Shown here: positions 1-8,534 of the stretch, piece by piece
Position numbering within the stretch: position 1 is the stretch's first letter
Layout: every line of letters begins with the position of its first letter
Position numbers and translations under genes: made by a program
The notes under the pieces: model-generated
Told to the model about the DNA's origin: nothing
Database searches by the model: none
What the model saw: only the letters and a program-made list of their open reading frames with translations
Origin: Streptomyces kronopolitis
Lineage (GTDB): Bacteria; Actinomycetota; Actinomycetes; Streptomycetales; Streptomycetaceae
Direction of reading: 5' to 3'
Assembly (NCBI RefSeq): GCF_014646275.1
Contig: NZ_BMND01000003.1
Span: 186,001-250,000 of the forward strand
Length of the DNA stretch: 64,000 nt

Positions 1-732
1 GCCGGTCTGCTGGCCGAGGGCAGCGCGAACGTCGTGCTGGCCGGATCCGCCGACGCGCCGATCTCGCCGATTACCATGGCGTGCTTTGACGCGATCAAGG
101 CCACCTCCACCTACAACGACGACCCGAGCGGGGCCTGCCGGCCTTTCGACCGGGACCGCCGGGGCCTCGTCCTGGGTGAGGGCGCCGCGATGTTCGTGTT
201 GGAGAATGCCGACGACGCCCAGCGCCGGGGTGCTCATGTCTACGCCCACATCCTGGGCTACGCCACCCGCGCCAACGGCTTCCACATGACCGGCCTGCGC
301 GCGGACGGCCGCGAGATGGCGGAGGCGATCACCGTCGCCCTGAACCAGGCCAAGTTGGACCCGAAGGACATCGACTACGTCAACGCCCACGGCTCCGGCA
401 CCAAGCAGAACGACCGGCACGAGACCGCGGCGGTCAAGACGAGCCTGGGAAGCCGGGCCTTCGAGATCCCGATGAGCTCTATCAAGTCGATGATCGGCCA
501 CTCCCTGGGCGCCATCGGATCCATCGAGGTGGCGGCCTGCGCGCTGGCCATCGAGCACGACGTGGTCCCCCCGACGGCCAACCTCCACGAGCGCGACCCC
601 GAGTGCGATCTGGACTACGTTCCCCTGACCGCGCGTGAGCAGAAGATCTCCACGGCACTCTCGGTGGGCAGCGGATTCGGCGGGTTCCAGAGCGCGATCG
701 TGATGGCCGCACCCGACAAGGCGGCGGCATGA
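1..732 (+). CDS. Type II PKS ketosynthase alpha (KS alpha), 3' part
   Basis: The open frame runs in from the left edge, so only the C-terminal 243 residues are present and the active-site Cys lies outside the window. What remains shows the two catalytic His regions of KS alpha ([11 protein letters not shown] and [11 protein letters not shown]). The enzyme condenses malonyl-ACP units on the ACP as a heterodimer with the chain-length factor encoded next. The stop codon overlaps the start of that gene (ATGA, 729-732), which implies translational coupling. The family assignment is very secure. Confidence 0.96.
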   Translation, partial: AGLLAEGSANVVLAGSADAPISPITMACFDAIKATSTYNDDPSGACRPFDRDRRGLVLGEGAAMFVLENADDAQRRGAHVYAHILGYATRANGFHMTGLRADGREMAEAITVALNQAKLDPKDIDYVNAHGSGTKQNDRHETAAVKTSLGSRAFEIPMSSIKSMIGHSLGAIGSIEVAACALAIEHDVVPPTANLHERDPECDLDYVPLTAREQKISTALSVGSGFGGFQSAIVMAAPDKAAA

Positions 733-1985
733 GCGAATCGCGGGAACGGCAGAGCACCGACGGCGGCCGTGCGAGGGCGGTCTTCACTGGGATCGGTGTC
801 GTGGCTCCCAACGGGAAGGGCACCGAGGACTGGTGGGCTGCCACCCTGGCCGGCAAGAGCGGGATCGACACGGTCCGCAGCTTCGACGCCCGCTCCTACC
901 CGTCCCAACTCGCCGGAGAGATAAAGGGCTTCGACCCGGGGAAGCGTTTGTCGGCCCGGATCGTCGTCGAGACCTCGCGGATGAGCCACTTCGCCCTGGC
1001 CGCCACAAGGATGGCCCTGGACGACGCTACCGTGGACCTGTCGCAGATCCCGGAGTACGAACTCGGGGTGATCACCGCGAACGCCAGCGGTGGCGCCGAG
1101 TTCGGCCAGCGCGAGCTCCAGAAGCTGTGGCGCGGCGGTCCCAAGGACGTCAGCCCGTACATGTCCATTGCCTGGTTCTACGCCGCGACCACCGGCCAGA
1201 TCTCCATCGGCCACGGGATGCGCGGGCCGTGCGGTGTGATGGTCAGCGAGCAGGCGGGCGGCCTGGACGCACTGGGACAGGCCCGCCGGGTGGTCCGCGA
1301 CGGCACCCGCCTGGTCGTGACGGGTGGGAGCGACTCGTCCCTGTCGCCGGCCGGGTTCGTCTCGCAGCTGCCCACAGCAAACCTCACCACGGTCAACGAT
1401 CCGGCCCGCGCCTACCTGCCGTTCGACACCGACGCTTCCGGCTTCGTGCCTGGCGAGGGCGGCGCGATCCTGGTGCTGGAGAACGCGGACACCGCACGGG
1501 AACGCGGTGTCGACCGCCCTTACGGTGAACTCGCGGGCTACGCCGCCACTTTCGACCCGCGCCCCGGCTCGGGACGTCCGCCTACGCTCACCCGCTGCGC
1601 GCGCGCTGCCCTCGCCGACGCACGGATGCGGCCTGAGGACATCGACGTCGTCTTCGCGGACGGGCACGGCACCGCAGAGAAGGACCGCCAGGAGTCGCGG
1701 ACGCTGGCCGAGCTCTTCGGCCCACGGGCGGTTCCGGTGACGGTGCCCAAGACCACGACCGGTCGGCTCTACGCGGGGGCCGGCGCGCTCGACACCGCCG
1801 GTGCCCTGCTGGCGCTGCGCGACCAGGTCGTGCCGCCCACCATCCACGTCAAGAACCCGGTCGCTGCGTACGAGCTGGACTTGGTCATCGATCAGCCCCG
1901 CGAGACCGTGCTGCGGACCGCCATGGTCATCGCGCGTGGGCACGGCGGGTTCAACGCCGTCGCCATCGTGCGACTGGCCGACTGA
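729..1985 (+). CDS. Type II PKS chain-length factor (KS beta)
   Basis: This 418-residue KS-fold protein has Gln175 (SEQAGGLDA) where a ketosynthase carries its active-site Cys, the hallmark of KS beta/CLF. It dimerises with KS alpha, sets polyketide length and can decarboxylate malonyl-ACP to prime the chain. It overlaps KS alpha by 4 bases and is followed, after 46 bases, by the ACP gene, giving the canonical KS alpha-CLF-ACP minimal PKS order. The chain length it specifies cannot be read from the sequence by eye. Confidence 0.96.
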   Translation: MSESRERQSTDGGRARAVFTGIGVVAPNGKGTEDWWAATLAGKSGIDTVRSFDARSYPSQLAGEIKGFDPGKRLSARIVVETSRMSHFALAATRMALDDATVDLSQIPEYELGVITANASGGAEFGQRELQKLWRGGPKDVSPYMSIAWFYAATTGQISIGHGMRGPCGVMVSEQAGGLDALGQARRVVRDGTRLVVTGGSDSSLSPAGFVSQLPTANLTTVNDPARAYLPFDTDASGFVPGEGGAILVLENADTARERGVDRPYGELAGYAATFDPRPGSGRPPTLTRCARAALADARMRPEDIDVVFADGHGTAEKDRQESRTLAELFGPRAVPVTVPKTTTGRLYAGAGALDTAGALLALRDQVVPPTIHVKNPVAAYELDLVIDQPRETVLRTAMVIARGHGGFNAVAIVRLAD

Positions 1986-2031
1986 CCGACCGGCACAGCA
2001 GAACCACCACTGTGAAAACGGAGGCACGACC

Positions 2032-2289
2032 ATGAGCGCTTTCACTCTCGACGAACTCAAGACCATGCTGCAGGAGGCGGCGGGCGTTGACGAGTCGGTC
2101 GACCTCAACGGCGCCGTGCTGGACACGCCGTTCAGCGGCCTCGGCTACGACTCGCTCGCGATGCTGGAGCTCGCGACCCGCATCCAGAACCAGCTGGGCG
2201 TGCCGATCCCGGACGACCACATCGAGTTCATGACCACCCCGCGGGCCGTCCTGGAGTACATCGACAGCCACCTGCCGATGGGAGCGTGA
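2032..2289 (+). CDS. Acyl carrier protein of the minimal PKS
   Basis: An 85-residue ACP. The phosphopantetheine attachment site is Ser41 in GYDSLAMLE, followed by the usual helix III region (IPDD...TPRAVLEYI). The start is the ATG preceded by a GGAGG-like site at about 2020. It carries the growing poly-beta-ketone for KS alpha/CLF. Its TGA overlaps a possible GTG of the following cyclase gene. Confidence 0.96.
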   Translation: MSAFTLDELKTMLQEAAGVDESVDLNGAVLDTPFSGLGYDSLAMLELATRIQNQLGVPIPDDHIEFMTTPRAVLEYIDSHLPMGA

Positions 2290-2291
2290 CC

Positions 2292-2768
2292 ATGACCGCA
2301 CGGACCGAGAACACCGTGGTCATCGACGCCCCCATGGACCTGGTGTGGGAGATGACCAATGACATCGAGTCCTGGCCGCACCTGTTCGACGAGTACGCCG
2401 CGGCCGAGATCCTGGACCGCTCACCGGACGGGACCATCCGCTTCCGGCTGACCATGCTTCCCGACGAGGACGGCAAGGCCTGGAGCTGGGTTTCGCTGCG
2501 CAAGCCCGATCCCGCGACCCGCACCGTCCGGGCCCACCGGGTGGAGACTGGACCCTTCGAGTTCATGAACATCGCCTGGGACTACCAGGAGGCCGAAGGC
2601 GGCGTCCGGATGCGCTGGATGCAGGAGTTCCACGTACGGCCGGAGATGTCGTTCGACGACGCGGAGATGGCCGAGCACCTGAACACCAGCACCAAGGTCC
2701 AGATGGCCAGGATCAAGAAGTTCGTCGAAGAGGAGGCGGTCGGCCGCCGCGGGGAGTCGGGCCGATGA
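2292..2768 (+). CDS. Polyketide aromatase/cyclase, SRPBCC (TcmN/WhiE-VI type)
   Basis: A 158-residue START/SRPBCC-fold protein. The N-terminus (TVVIDAPMDLVWEMTNDIE, then WPHLFDEY) is typical of single-domain aromatase/cyclases of the TcmN N-terminal or spore-pigment class, which direct first-ring cyclisation of the nascent chain. An in-frame GTG at 2286 overlaps the ACP stop, but the GGAG at 2281-2284 is correctly spaced only for the ATG at 2292, so that start is preferred. The gene overlaps the next one by 4 bases. Confidence 0.92.
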   Translation: MTARTENTVVIDAPMDLVWEMTNDIESWPHLFDEYAAAEILDRSPDGTIRFRLTMLPDEDGKAWSWVSLRKPDPATRTVRAHRVETGPFEFMNIAWDYQEAEGGVRMRWMQEFHVRPEMSFDDAEMAEHLNTSTKVQMARIKKFVEEEAVGRRGESGR

Positions 2769-3223
2769 GCCAGATCCTGCTGCCACTGGCCCTGATCGGC
2801 AGCGGGATGGGGGCCGGCGGACTGATGATCGCCACGCTGGGAGGCGCGCCACTGCTGCTCAGCCTCCCCGCTGACCGCTACATCCCCGTCCACCAGTTCC
2901 TGGTCACCAGGTTCGATCCGTTCATGCCGATCTGCATGATCACGGCGATGCTCTCGGATATCGCCGCGGTCACGCTGACCGACGGTTCGGCCCACGGGCC
3001 CGAAGCTGTCGCGGCCGTGCTGCTTCTGGGCGCGATCGTGGTGTCGCTCGTCAAGAACGTCCCGATCAACAAGTGGATCGGAACGCTGGAGCCGGGGGTC
3101 GTACCGCCCGACTGGGAGCGGATCGACCCCCGGGTCCGATGGCGCAACTGGAACGTCGTCCGGACCGCCTTCGCGGTCACCGCGCTGCTGGCCAATGCGC
3201 TCGCAGCGGCACTCGCCCTGTAA
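2765..3223 (+). CDS. DUF1772 / anthrone-oxygenase-like membrane protein
   Basis: A 152-residue hydrophobic protein with about four predicted membrane segments, near residues 3-24, 56-75, 83-101 and 130-150. Layout and composition fit the DUF1772 family, which includes anthrone-oxygenase-like proteins and is recurrent in aromatic polyketide clusters. Coupling to the cyclase by an ATGA overlap supports a role in early tailoring, perhaps oxygenation of an anthrone-type intermediate. That role is inferred from family and position; no catalytic residue is evident. Confidence 0.75.
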   Translation: MSQILLPLALIGSGMGAGGLMIATLGGAPLLLSLPADRYIPVHQFLVTRFDPFMPICMITAMLSDIAAVTLTDGSAHGPEAVAAVLLLGAIVVSLVKNVPINKWIGTLEPGVVPPDWERIDPRVRWRNWNVVRTAFAVTALLANALAAALAL

Positions 3224-3245
3224 CTCCACACCTTACGGAGAGTCC

Positions 3246-3995
3246 ATGAACCTGTCTCTCGACGGGCAGAACGTGCTCGTCACCGGCGGCACCCGCGGCA
3301 TCGGCCGGGCCATCGTGCTGGCCGTGGCCACTGCCGGCGCCAACGTCATCACCTGCCACCGCAACGACACCGAGGACTCCCAGAGCCTCGCACGTGAGCT
3401 GAAGTCGGTGCCCGGCCACCACCACCTGGTGAAGGCCGACATCGGCCGGGCCGACGACATCGAACGGCTGCTGGACGAGTGCCGGAGCCGGTACGGCACG
3501 CTCAACACCCTCGTCAACAACGCGGGGGTCATCTCCCACATACCGTTCGCCGAACTGGCGCAGGACGAGTGGCAGCGCGTCATCGACACCAACCTCACCG
3601 CCCCGTTCCTGATCGCCCAAAAGGCGCTCCCGCTGCTCGCGGAGAAGCCCTCGATCATCAACGTCGGCTCCCGGGTGGCCACCGTCGGACTCGCCCTGCG
3701 CGCCCACTACACCGCCAGTAAGGCGGGCCTGATCGGGCTTAGCCGGTCGATGGCGAAGGAACTCGGCCCCAAGGGCATCCGGGTCAACGTCGTCGCGCCC
3801 GGTGTCATCGACACCGAGGAGGCGGCGAGGCTCACGCCGGAGGAGTACGAGGCGCTCCAGCAGCGGTACCGCCACATGACCGCCCTCGGCCGGCTCGGCC
3901 TTCCCGCCGAGGTCGCCTCGGTGGTCGTCTTCCTGGCCAGCCCCGAGTCGAGCTACCTGACCGGCGAGATCATCCACGTAGACGGAGGTATCTGA
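3246..3995 (+). CDS. Polyketide ketoreductase, SDR family
   Basis: A 249-residue short-chain dehydrogenase with TGGTRGIG at 13-20, NNAG at 91-94, and the catalytic set Ser142, Tyr155 and Lys159 (YTASK). The GGAGAG ribosome site at about 3237 fixes the ATG at 3246 rather than the upstream in-frame start at 3195. In this position after the minimal PKS and cyclase it most likely reduces one ketone of the poly-beta-ketone or a cyclised intermediate. A close paralogue lies at 24260-24997. Confidence 0.9.
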   Translation: MNLSLDGQNVLVTGGTRGIGRAIVLAVATAGANVITCHRNDTEDSQSLARELKSVPGHHHLVKADIGRADDIERLLDECRSRYGTLNTLVNNAGVISHIPFAELAQDEWQRVIDTNLTAPFLIAQKALPLLAEKPSIINVGSRVATVGLALRAHYTASKAGLIGLSRSMAKELGPKGIRVNVVAPGVIDTEEAARLTPEEYEALQQRYRHMTALGRLGLPAEVASVVVFLASPESSYLTGEIIHVDGGI

Positions 3996-3996
3996 C

Positions 3997-4329
3997 ATGG
4001 CACACCCCGAGAAGGCCTTCCGGGTCCTGCTGCGGGTGGAGACCCGCCCCGGCATGGCGGCGGACTTCGAGCGGACCTGGCTGGAGATCGGCGCCGCGGT
4101 GACCTCCAACCCGGCCAACCTCGGCCAGTGGCTGATGCGCTCCACCGAGGAGGAGCACATCTACTACATCATCAGCGACTGGACCGACGAGCCCGGCTTC
4201 CGTGCCTTCGAGCACAGCGAGCAGCACGTCAAGCACCGTGAGCGGCTGCACCCCTTCCGCTCCGGCGGCTCGATGGCCACCATGCAGGTCGTCTGCCACC
4301 TGCCCAAGGCCGAGGCGGCGACGGCATGA
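3997..4329 (+). CDS. ABM-fold monooxygenase/cyclase (first of tandem pair)
   Basis: A 110-residue ABM (antibiotic biosynthesis monooxygenase) fold protein: N-terminal beta strand with FRVLLRVETRPGM, then the WLMRSTEEEHIYYIISDW core and a His-rich central segment. Such proteins are cofactor-independent oxygenases or cyclisation helpers in aromatic polyketide clusters. It begins one base after the ketoreductase stop, and its stop overlaps the start of a second ABM protein, so the two may form a heteromeric pair. Confidence 0.85.
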   Translation: MAHPEKAFRVLLRVETRPGMAADFERTWLEIGAAVTSNPANLGQWLMRSTEEEHIYYIISDWTDEPGFRAFEHSEQHVKHRERLHPFRSGGSMATMQVVCHLPKAEAATA

Positions 4330-4658
4330 GTGGCGAGATTCGGGTGATCATCTACTGCCGGGTGCCCGAGGAGGGAGACGCCCCGCTGGAGGCGGCCTTC
4401 CACCACATCAACGAGGACCTGGGCAAGGTGCCCGGTCTGCTGCGTAGCGAACTGCTGCAGTCCACCCTCGACGGCGAGAGCTGCTCCTTCGCCGTCCTGA
4501 GCTACTGGAAAGACGTCCAGTCGTTCCAGGCCTGGGAGCAGGGGGCGGCGCACCGCAAGCAGACCTCGCCGCTGCGCCAGTACCAGGACCGGGGCGGCAG
4601 CCGGCACTACGGGATCTACCAGGTGCGCGCCACCTTCGCGGTCCCCGAACAGGCCTGA
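4326..4658 (+). CDS. ABM-fold monooxygenase/cyclase (second of tandem pair)
   Basis: A 110-residue protein of the same fold as its upstream neighbour but clearly diverged (VIIYCRVPEEGDAPLE, then SYWKDVQSFQAWEQG). It overlaps the preceding gene by 4 bases. Paired small ABM proteins beside a ketoreductase are characteristic of griseorhodin- and pradimicin-type pentangular clusters, which is one reason to suspect that chemotype. The exact reaction cannot be assigned. Confidence 0.84.
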   Translation: MSGEIRVIIYCRVPEEGDAPLEAAFHHINEDLGKVPGLLRSELLQSTLDGESCSFAVLSYWKDVQSFQAWEQGAAHRKQTSPLRQYQDRGGSRHYGIYQVRATFAVPEQA

Positions 4659-4689
4659 CGGCGCTTCACCACGAGAAAGGAGTCTGGCG

Positions 4690-4911
4690 ATGCGCAGCCT
4701 GCTGCGTGCGCTGGTACTGAATCTGTACGAGGGATTCAAGGCGCTGGGAGCGATGCATTTCCCCCTTCCTCCGCAGAACCCCGGTGGACGAGTCCTGACG
4801 GAACCCCCGTCAGGCTCACCGGAGCGACTGATTCCCAGCATTTCAGCGACCGCGGCCGAGCGGTGGCTGTGCGACGAGCTGCGCCGGGAGATGCAGTGGC
4901 CGACCTTATGA
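4690..4911 (+). CDS. Small protein, DUF6059-like
   Basis: A 73-residue protein with an excellent ribosome site (AAAGGAG at 4676-4682). It opens with a short amphipathic or hydrophobic helix (LLRALVLNLYEGFKALGAM) followed by a Pro-rich linker and a charged C-terminus. It resembles the small DUF6059-type proteins often found in Streptomyces secondary-metabolite operons, whose function is unknown. Its TGA overlaps the ATG of the sugar 4,6-dehydratase gene, which supports a real, translated gene. Confidence 0.6.
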   Translation: MRSLLRALVLNLYEGFKALGAMHFPLPPQNPGGRVLTEPPSGSPERLIPSISATAAERWLCDELRREMQWPTL

Positions 4912-5978
4912 CCCGAGTAGAGAGAAGCCCTGTGATGTACCGTGCCGTCCCGGCCCGGACTGTGCTCGTCACCGGCGCGGCGGGCTTCATCGGCGCCAAC
5001 TTCGTCCACTATTGGCGCAGGACGCATGCCGATGACACCATCATCGCCCTTGACGCGCTGACCTACGCCGGCAACCGGGAGAGCCTTGCGGCGGTGCGTG
5101 ACGACGTGGTGTTCGTGCAGGCGGACATCGCTGACGGCGCCCGGATGGCCGAAATCCTGCGCGAGTACCGGGTACAGGTGGTGGTGAACTTCGCCGCCGA
5201 GTCGCACAACAGCCTCGCCGTCCTCGACCCCGGCAGGTTCTTCCGGACCAATGTGCTCGGCACCCAGACGCTGCTCCACGCGAGCCTGGACGCCGGGGTC
5301 GATCGGTTCCACCACGTCTCGACCTGTGAGGTGTACGGGGATCTGGCCCTCGACGGCATGGAGGTCTTCCACGAGGGGTCCCCGTACCGGCCCCGCACTC
5401 CGTACAACGCCAGCAAGGCCGGAGCCGATCACGCGGTGCGCGCCTACCACGAGACCTTCGGCCTACCGGTCACTATCACCAACTGCGCCAACAACTACGG
5501 GCGTTACCAATTCCCGGAGAAGGTCGTCCCGCTGTTCGTGACCAACGCGCTGCGCGGCCTGAGCCTGCCAGTCTACGAGTCCCGGCACAACCGGCGGGAG
5601 TGGATCCACGTCGACGACCACTGCCGTGCGATCGACGCGGTGCTCACCGACGGCGAGCCCGGAATGACCTACCACGTCGGAACCGGGGTGGAGGTGAGCG
5701 TTCAGCAGCTCGCCGACCTGATCCTCGACGAGCTCGGGCTACCCACCTCGCTGCAGACCACGGTGGCGGACCGGCCGGGCCACGACCGCCGGTACCTGCT
5801 GGACTCCAGCCGGATCAGGGAGACCCTGGGCTGGCAGCCGACCGTCGCGTTCGAGGAGGGCCTGCGGGAGACGATCCGCTGGTACCGCGACAACCCCGGC
5901 TGGTGGGAGCCGCTGCTGGAGCGCCGCCCGGTGGTGGAGGAGCGCGCCTGGTCGCCGTCCGAGGCCGGCGCCCGATGA
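4908..5978 (+). CDS. dTDP-glucose 4,6-dehydratase (RmlB family)
   Basis: A 356-residue extended SDR with TGAAGFIG at 22-29, YNASK as the Tyr/Lys pair, and NNYG and RPGHDRRY in the sugar-nucleotide half. It converts dTDP-glucose to dTDP-4-keto-6-deoxyglucose, the entry point for deoxysugars. The usual T-D-E dehydration triad reads T-C-E here (STCEVYG). The start at 4908 is chosen because it overlaps the previous stop; an ATG at 4935 is an alternative, and one at 4863 would overlap the upstream gene by 49 bases. Confidence 0.93.
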   Translation: MTRVERSPVMYRAVPARTVLVTGAAGFIGANFVHYWRRTHADDTIIALDALTYAGNRESLAAVRDDVVFVQADIADGARMAEILREYRVQVVVNFAAESHNSLAVLDPGRFFRTNVLGTQTLLHASLDAGVDRFHHVSTCEVYGDLALDGMEVFHEGSPYRPRTPYNASKAGADHAVRAYHETFGLPVTITNCANNYGRYQFPEKVVPLFVTNALRGLSLPVYESRHNRREWIHVDDHCRAIDAVLTDGEPGMTYHVGTGVEVSVQQLADLILDELGLPTSLQTTVADRPGHDRRYLLDSSRIRETLGWQPTVAFEEGLRETIRWYRDNPGWWEPLLERRPVVEERAWSPSEAGAR

Positions 5979-7042
5979 AGGCCCTGGTTCTGGCCGGTGG
6001 TACCGGCTCGCGGCTGCGGCCCATCACCCACACCTCCGCCAAGCAACTCGTACCGATCGGCAACAAGCCGGTGCTGTTCTACGGCCTTGAGGCGATTCGG
6101 GATAGCGGCATCCGTGAGGTCGGGATAATCGTGGGTGAGACGGGCGCGGAGGTGCGGCGCGCGGTCGGTGATGGATCACAGTTCGGTCTGTCGGTCACCT
6201 ACATTCCGCAGGAAGCCCCGTTGGGCCTGGCGCACTGCGTGCTGATCGCCCGTGAGTTCCTCGGGGATGACGACTTCCTTATGTACCTCGGCGACAACTT
6301 CGTCATCCATGGCATCCGCGATTTCGTCACCGAGTTCCTCGCCCGGCGCCCGGACGCGCAGCTGCTGCTGACCAAGGTCGCCAACCCCTCGGAGTTCGGG
6401 GTCGCCGAACTGGACCAGGGCGGCCGGGTGGTCAGGGTGGAGGAGAAGCCGAAGGAGCCCAGGAGCGACCTCGCCCTGGTCGGGATCTACATGTTCACCC
6501 CACTCGTCCACAGGATCGTGGCGCAGCTGCGGCCCAGCGCGCGCGGCGAGTTGGAGATCACGGAGGCTATTCAGGAACTGATTCTCCATCAGGCAGCCGT
6601 CAGCTCGCACACCATCTCCGGCTACTGGAAGGACACCGGGCGGGTCGAGGACATGCTGGAGTGCAACCGCATGGTCTTGGAGAACATCGCCCCCCGGATG
6701 GAAGGGAGCGTGGACGACGAGAGCGAGGCCGTCGGCCGGGTGGACATCGCCGAGGACGCGGTTGTCATCCGGTCCCGGCTGGTGGGCCCCGTGTCCATTG
6801 GGCCGGGAACGGTCGTCGCGGACAGCTACGTCGGACCGTTCACCTCGCTCGGGTCTGGCTGCCGGCTGGACCACACCGAAATCGAGTACTCAATCGTGAT
6901 GGACCACTGCTCCATCAACGGGGTGAGCCGGATCCACAACTCGCTCATTGGCAAGAACGTGGAGGTCTCCCCAGCCGGCCCCGCGCCGCGTGGCCACCAG
7001 CTGGTCGTCGGCGACCACAGCCGGGTCCGCCTGAACTACTGA
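5975..7042 (+). CDS. Glucose-1-phosphate thymidylyltransferase, long (StrD/RmlA-like) form
   Basis: A 355-residue nucleotidyltransferase with the signature LAGGTGSRLRPIT at residues 5-17 and a C-terminal left-handed beta-helix extension (hexapeptide-like repeats after about residue 245). This is typical of the long actinomycete form. It makes dTDP-glucose from glucose 1-phosphate and dTTP, supplying the 4,6-dehydratase upstream, with which it overlaps by 4 bases. Confidence 0.94.
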   Translation: MKALVLAGGTGSRLRPITHTSAKQLVPIGNKPVLFYGLEAIRDSGIREVGIIVGETGAEVRRAVGDGSQFGLSVTYIPQEAPLGLAHCVLIAREFLGDDDFLMYLGDNFVIHGIRDFVTEFLARRPDAQLLLTKVANPSEFGVAELDQGGRVVRVEEKPKEPRSDLALVGIYMFTPLVHRIVAQLRPSARGELEITEAIQELILHQAAVSSHTISGYWKDTGRVEDMLECNRMVLENIAPRMEGSVDDESEAVGRVDIAEDAVVIRSRLVGPVSIGPGTVVADSYVGPFTSLGSGCRLDHTEIEYSIVMDHCSINGVSRIHNSLIGKNVEVSPAGPAPRGHQLVVGDHSRVRLNY

Positions 7043-7052
7043 AGGAGAGAAC

Positions 7053-8534
7053 ATGTCGCACCGAGCCGACGCTCTCGCCGGCCGGGCCCGGCCCGACGAC
7101 ACCATGTTCCTGGCCGACCGGCTGAGCCTTTCCGCCACCACATTCGACAATCCCCGCTTCACGACCGAGGACGTCGTGCCCTGGCTGGAGCGGGCCCGGA
7201 AGGAGGGCGGCTTCGCCGTCGACCGGATCCCGTTCGCCGCGCTGGACCAGTGGAGCTTCGACCATGAGACCGGTAACCTCGGCCATAGCACCGGGCGGTT
7301 CTTCACCGTCGAGGGACTGCGGGTGACCGGTGGCGGCTGGTCCGCCGAGGGTATCACCCAACCGATCATCAACCAGCGGGAGAGCGGGATCCTGGGGATC
7401 CTGGTCCGTGAGATCGACGGCGTCCTGCACCTGCTCATGCAGGCCAAGATGGAGCCCGGCAACACCGGACTGGTCCAGCTGGGCCCGACCGTCCAGGCCA
7501 CCCGGAGCAACTACACCCGCGTCCACCACGGCGGTCACACGCGCTATCTGGAGTACTTTGTCGGACCGGACCGCGGCAAGGTCCTGGTGGACGCGCTCCA
7601 GTCCGAACAGGGCGACAGCTTTCTGTACAAGCGCAACCGCAACATGGTGGTGGAGGTGTTCGAGGACGTCCCGGTGCACGACCACGACGTCCACCGCTGG
7701 ATGACCCTGGGGCAGGTCCACTCCCTGATGGGGATCGACCACCTTGTCAACATGGACGTAAGGACCGTGCTGAGTTGCATGCCGCTGGGCCGGCAGCGCG
7801 GGGCGCTCGATGAATCCGTCGTCGGGGAGCCGGCCGACTCCTTCCAGAGCGCGCTGAGCAAGTCCCTGGACCGCAGCGAGCAGGCGGTCCACGGCGATCT
7901 GGAGCTGCTGACCTGGCTCCAGGACCTGAGGACGGAGAACTCCCATTCGGCCCGGCTGGTACCGCTGCGGGAGCTGGCCGGGTGGAGCACGGACGAGGGC
8001 GCCGTCACCGAACCGTCGAACAGCTGCGTCAAGGTGATCGCCGTCTCGGTCGAGGCCGGCACCCGAGAGGTGACCCGGTGGACCCAGCCGATGCTGCAGT
8101 TCCCGAGCCAGGGCGTGGCGGCCTTCCTGGCCAAGCGGATCGACGGGGTCCTGCACGTCCTCGTCCAGGGCAAGGCACAGCCGGGGATTCGGGACGCTAT
8201 CGAGTTCGGACCGACCGTGCAGTGCGTGTCGCGGGACTGGCGCGCACTGCCGCAGGGCGAGTGGCCCCCGTTGCTCGACCTGGTCCTCGGCGCCCACGCC
8301 GGGCAGGTCCGGTTCAGCGCAGTGCTCCCAGAGGAGGGCGGCCGGTTCTACCAGCGGGACAACCTGTACACCGTCATCGAGGTCGGCGACGAGTTCCCGG
8401 ACGCCGAACCCGACACCATGCGGTGGGCGACCCTCACCCAGCTCAAGGACCTGCTGCGGTGCGGCAATCACATCAACGTCGAGGCCCGGACCCTGATGAC
8501 CTGCCTTCAGTCTCTCTGGCAGGGCCCGCAGTGA
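7053..8534 (+). CDS. NDP-hexose 2,3-dehydratase
   Basis: A 493-residue protein built of two homologous halves (about 20-230 and 260-480), each with a REIDGVLHLLMQAK- or KRIDGVLHVLVQGK-type segment. This is the internal duplication characteristic of this enzyme family. It starts C-2 deoxygenation by eliminating water from the 4-keto-6-deoxy sugar, giving a 3,4-diketo intermediate for the next enzyme. Its presence means the pathway makes a 2,6-dideoxysugar. GGAGAG precedes the ATG. Confidence 0.94.
   Translation: MSHRADALAGRARPDDTMFLADRLSLSATTFDNPRFTTEDVVPWLERARKEGGFAVDRIPFAALDQWSFDHETGNLGHSTGRFFTVEGLRVTGGGWSAEGITQPIINQRESGILGILVREIDGVLHLLMQAKMEPGNTGLVQLGPTVQATRSNYTRVHHGGHTRYLEYFVGPDRGKVLVDALQSEQGDSFLYKRNRNMVVEVFEDVPVHDHDVHRWMTLGQVHSLMGIDHLVNMDVRTVLSCMPLGRQRGALDESVVGEPADSFQSALSKSLDRSEQAVHGDLELLTWLQDLRTENSHSARLVPLRELAGWSTDEGAVTEPSNSCVKVIAVSVEAGTREVTRWTQPMLQFPSQGVAAFLAKRIDGVLHVLVQGKAQPGIRDAIEFGPTVQCVSRDWRALPQGEWPPLLDLVLGAHAGQVRFSAVLPEEGGRFYQRDNLYTVIEVGDEFPDAEPDTMRWATLTQLKDLLRCGNHINVEARTLMTCLQSLWQGPQ

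Noticed and set aside
615..2126. 503-codon antisense frame under the chain-length factor
   Set aside because: It lies antisense to an unmistakable CLF gene and its translation shows no family features.
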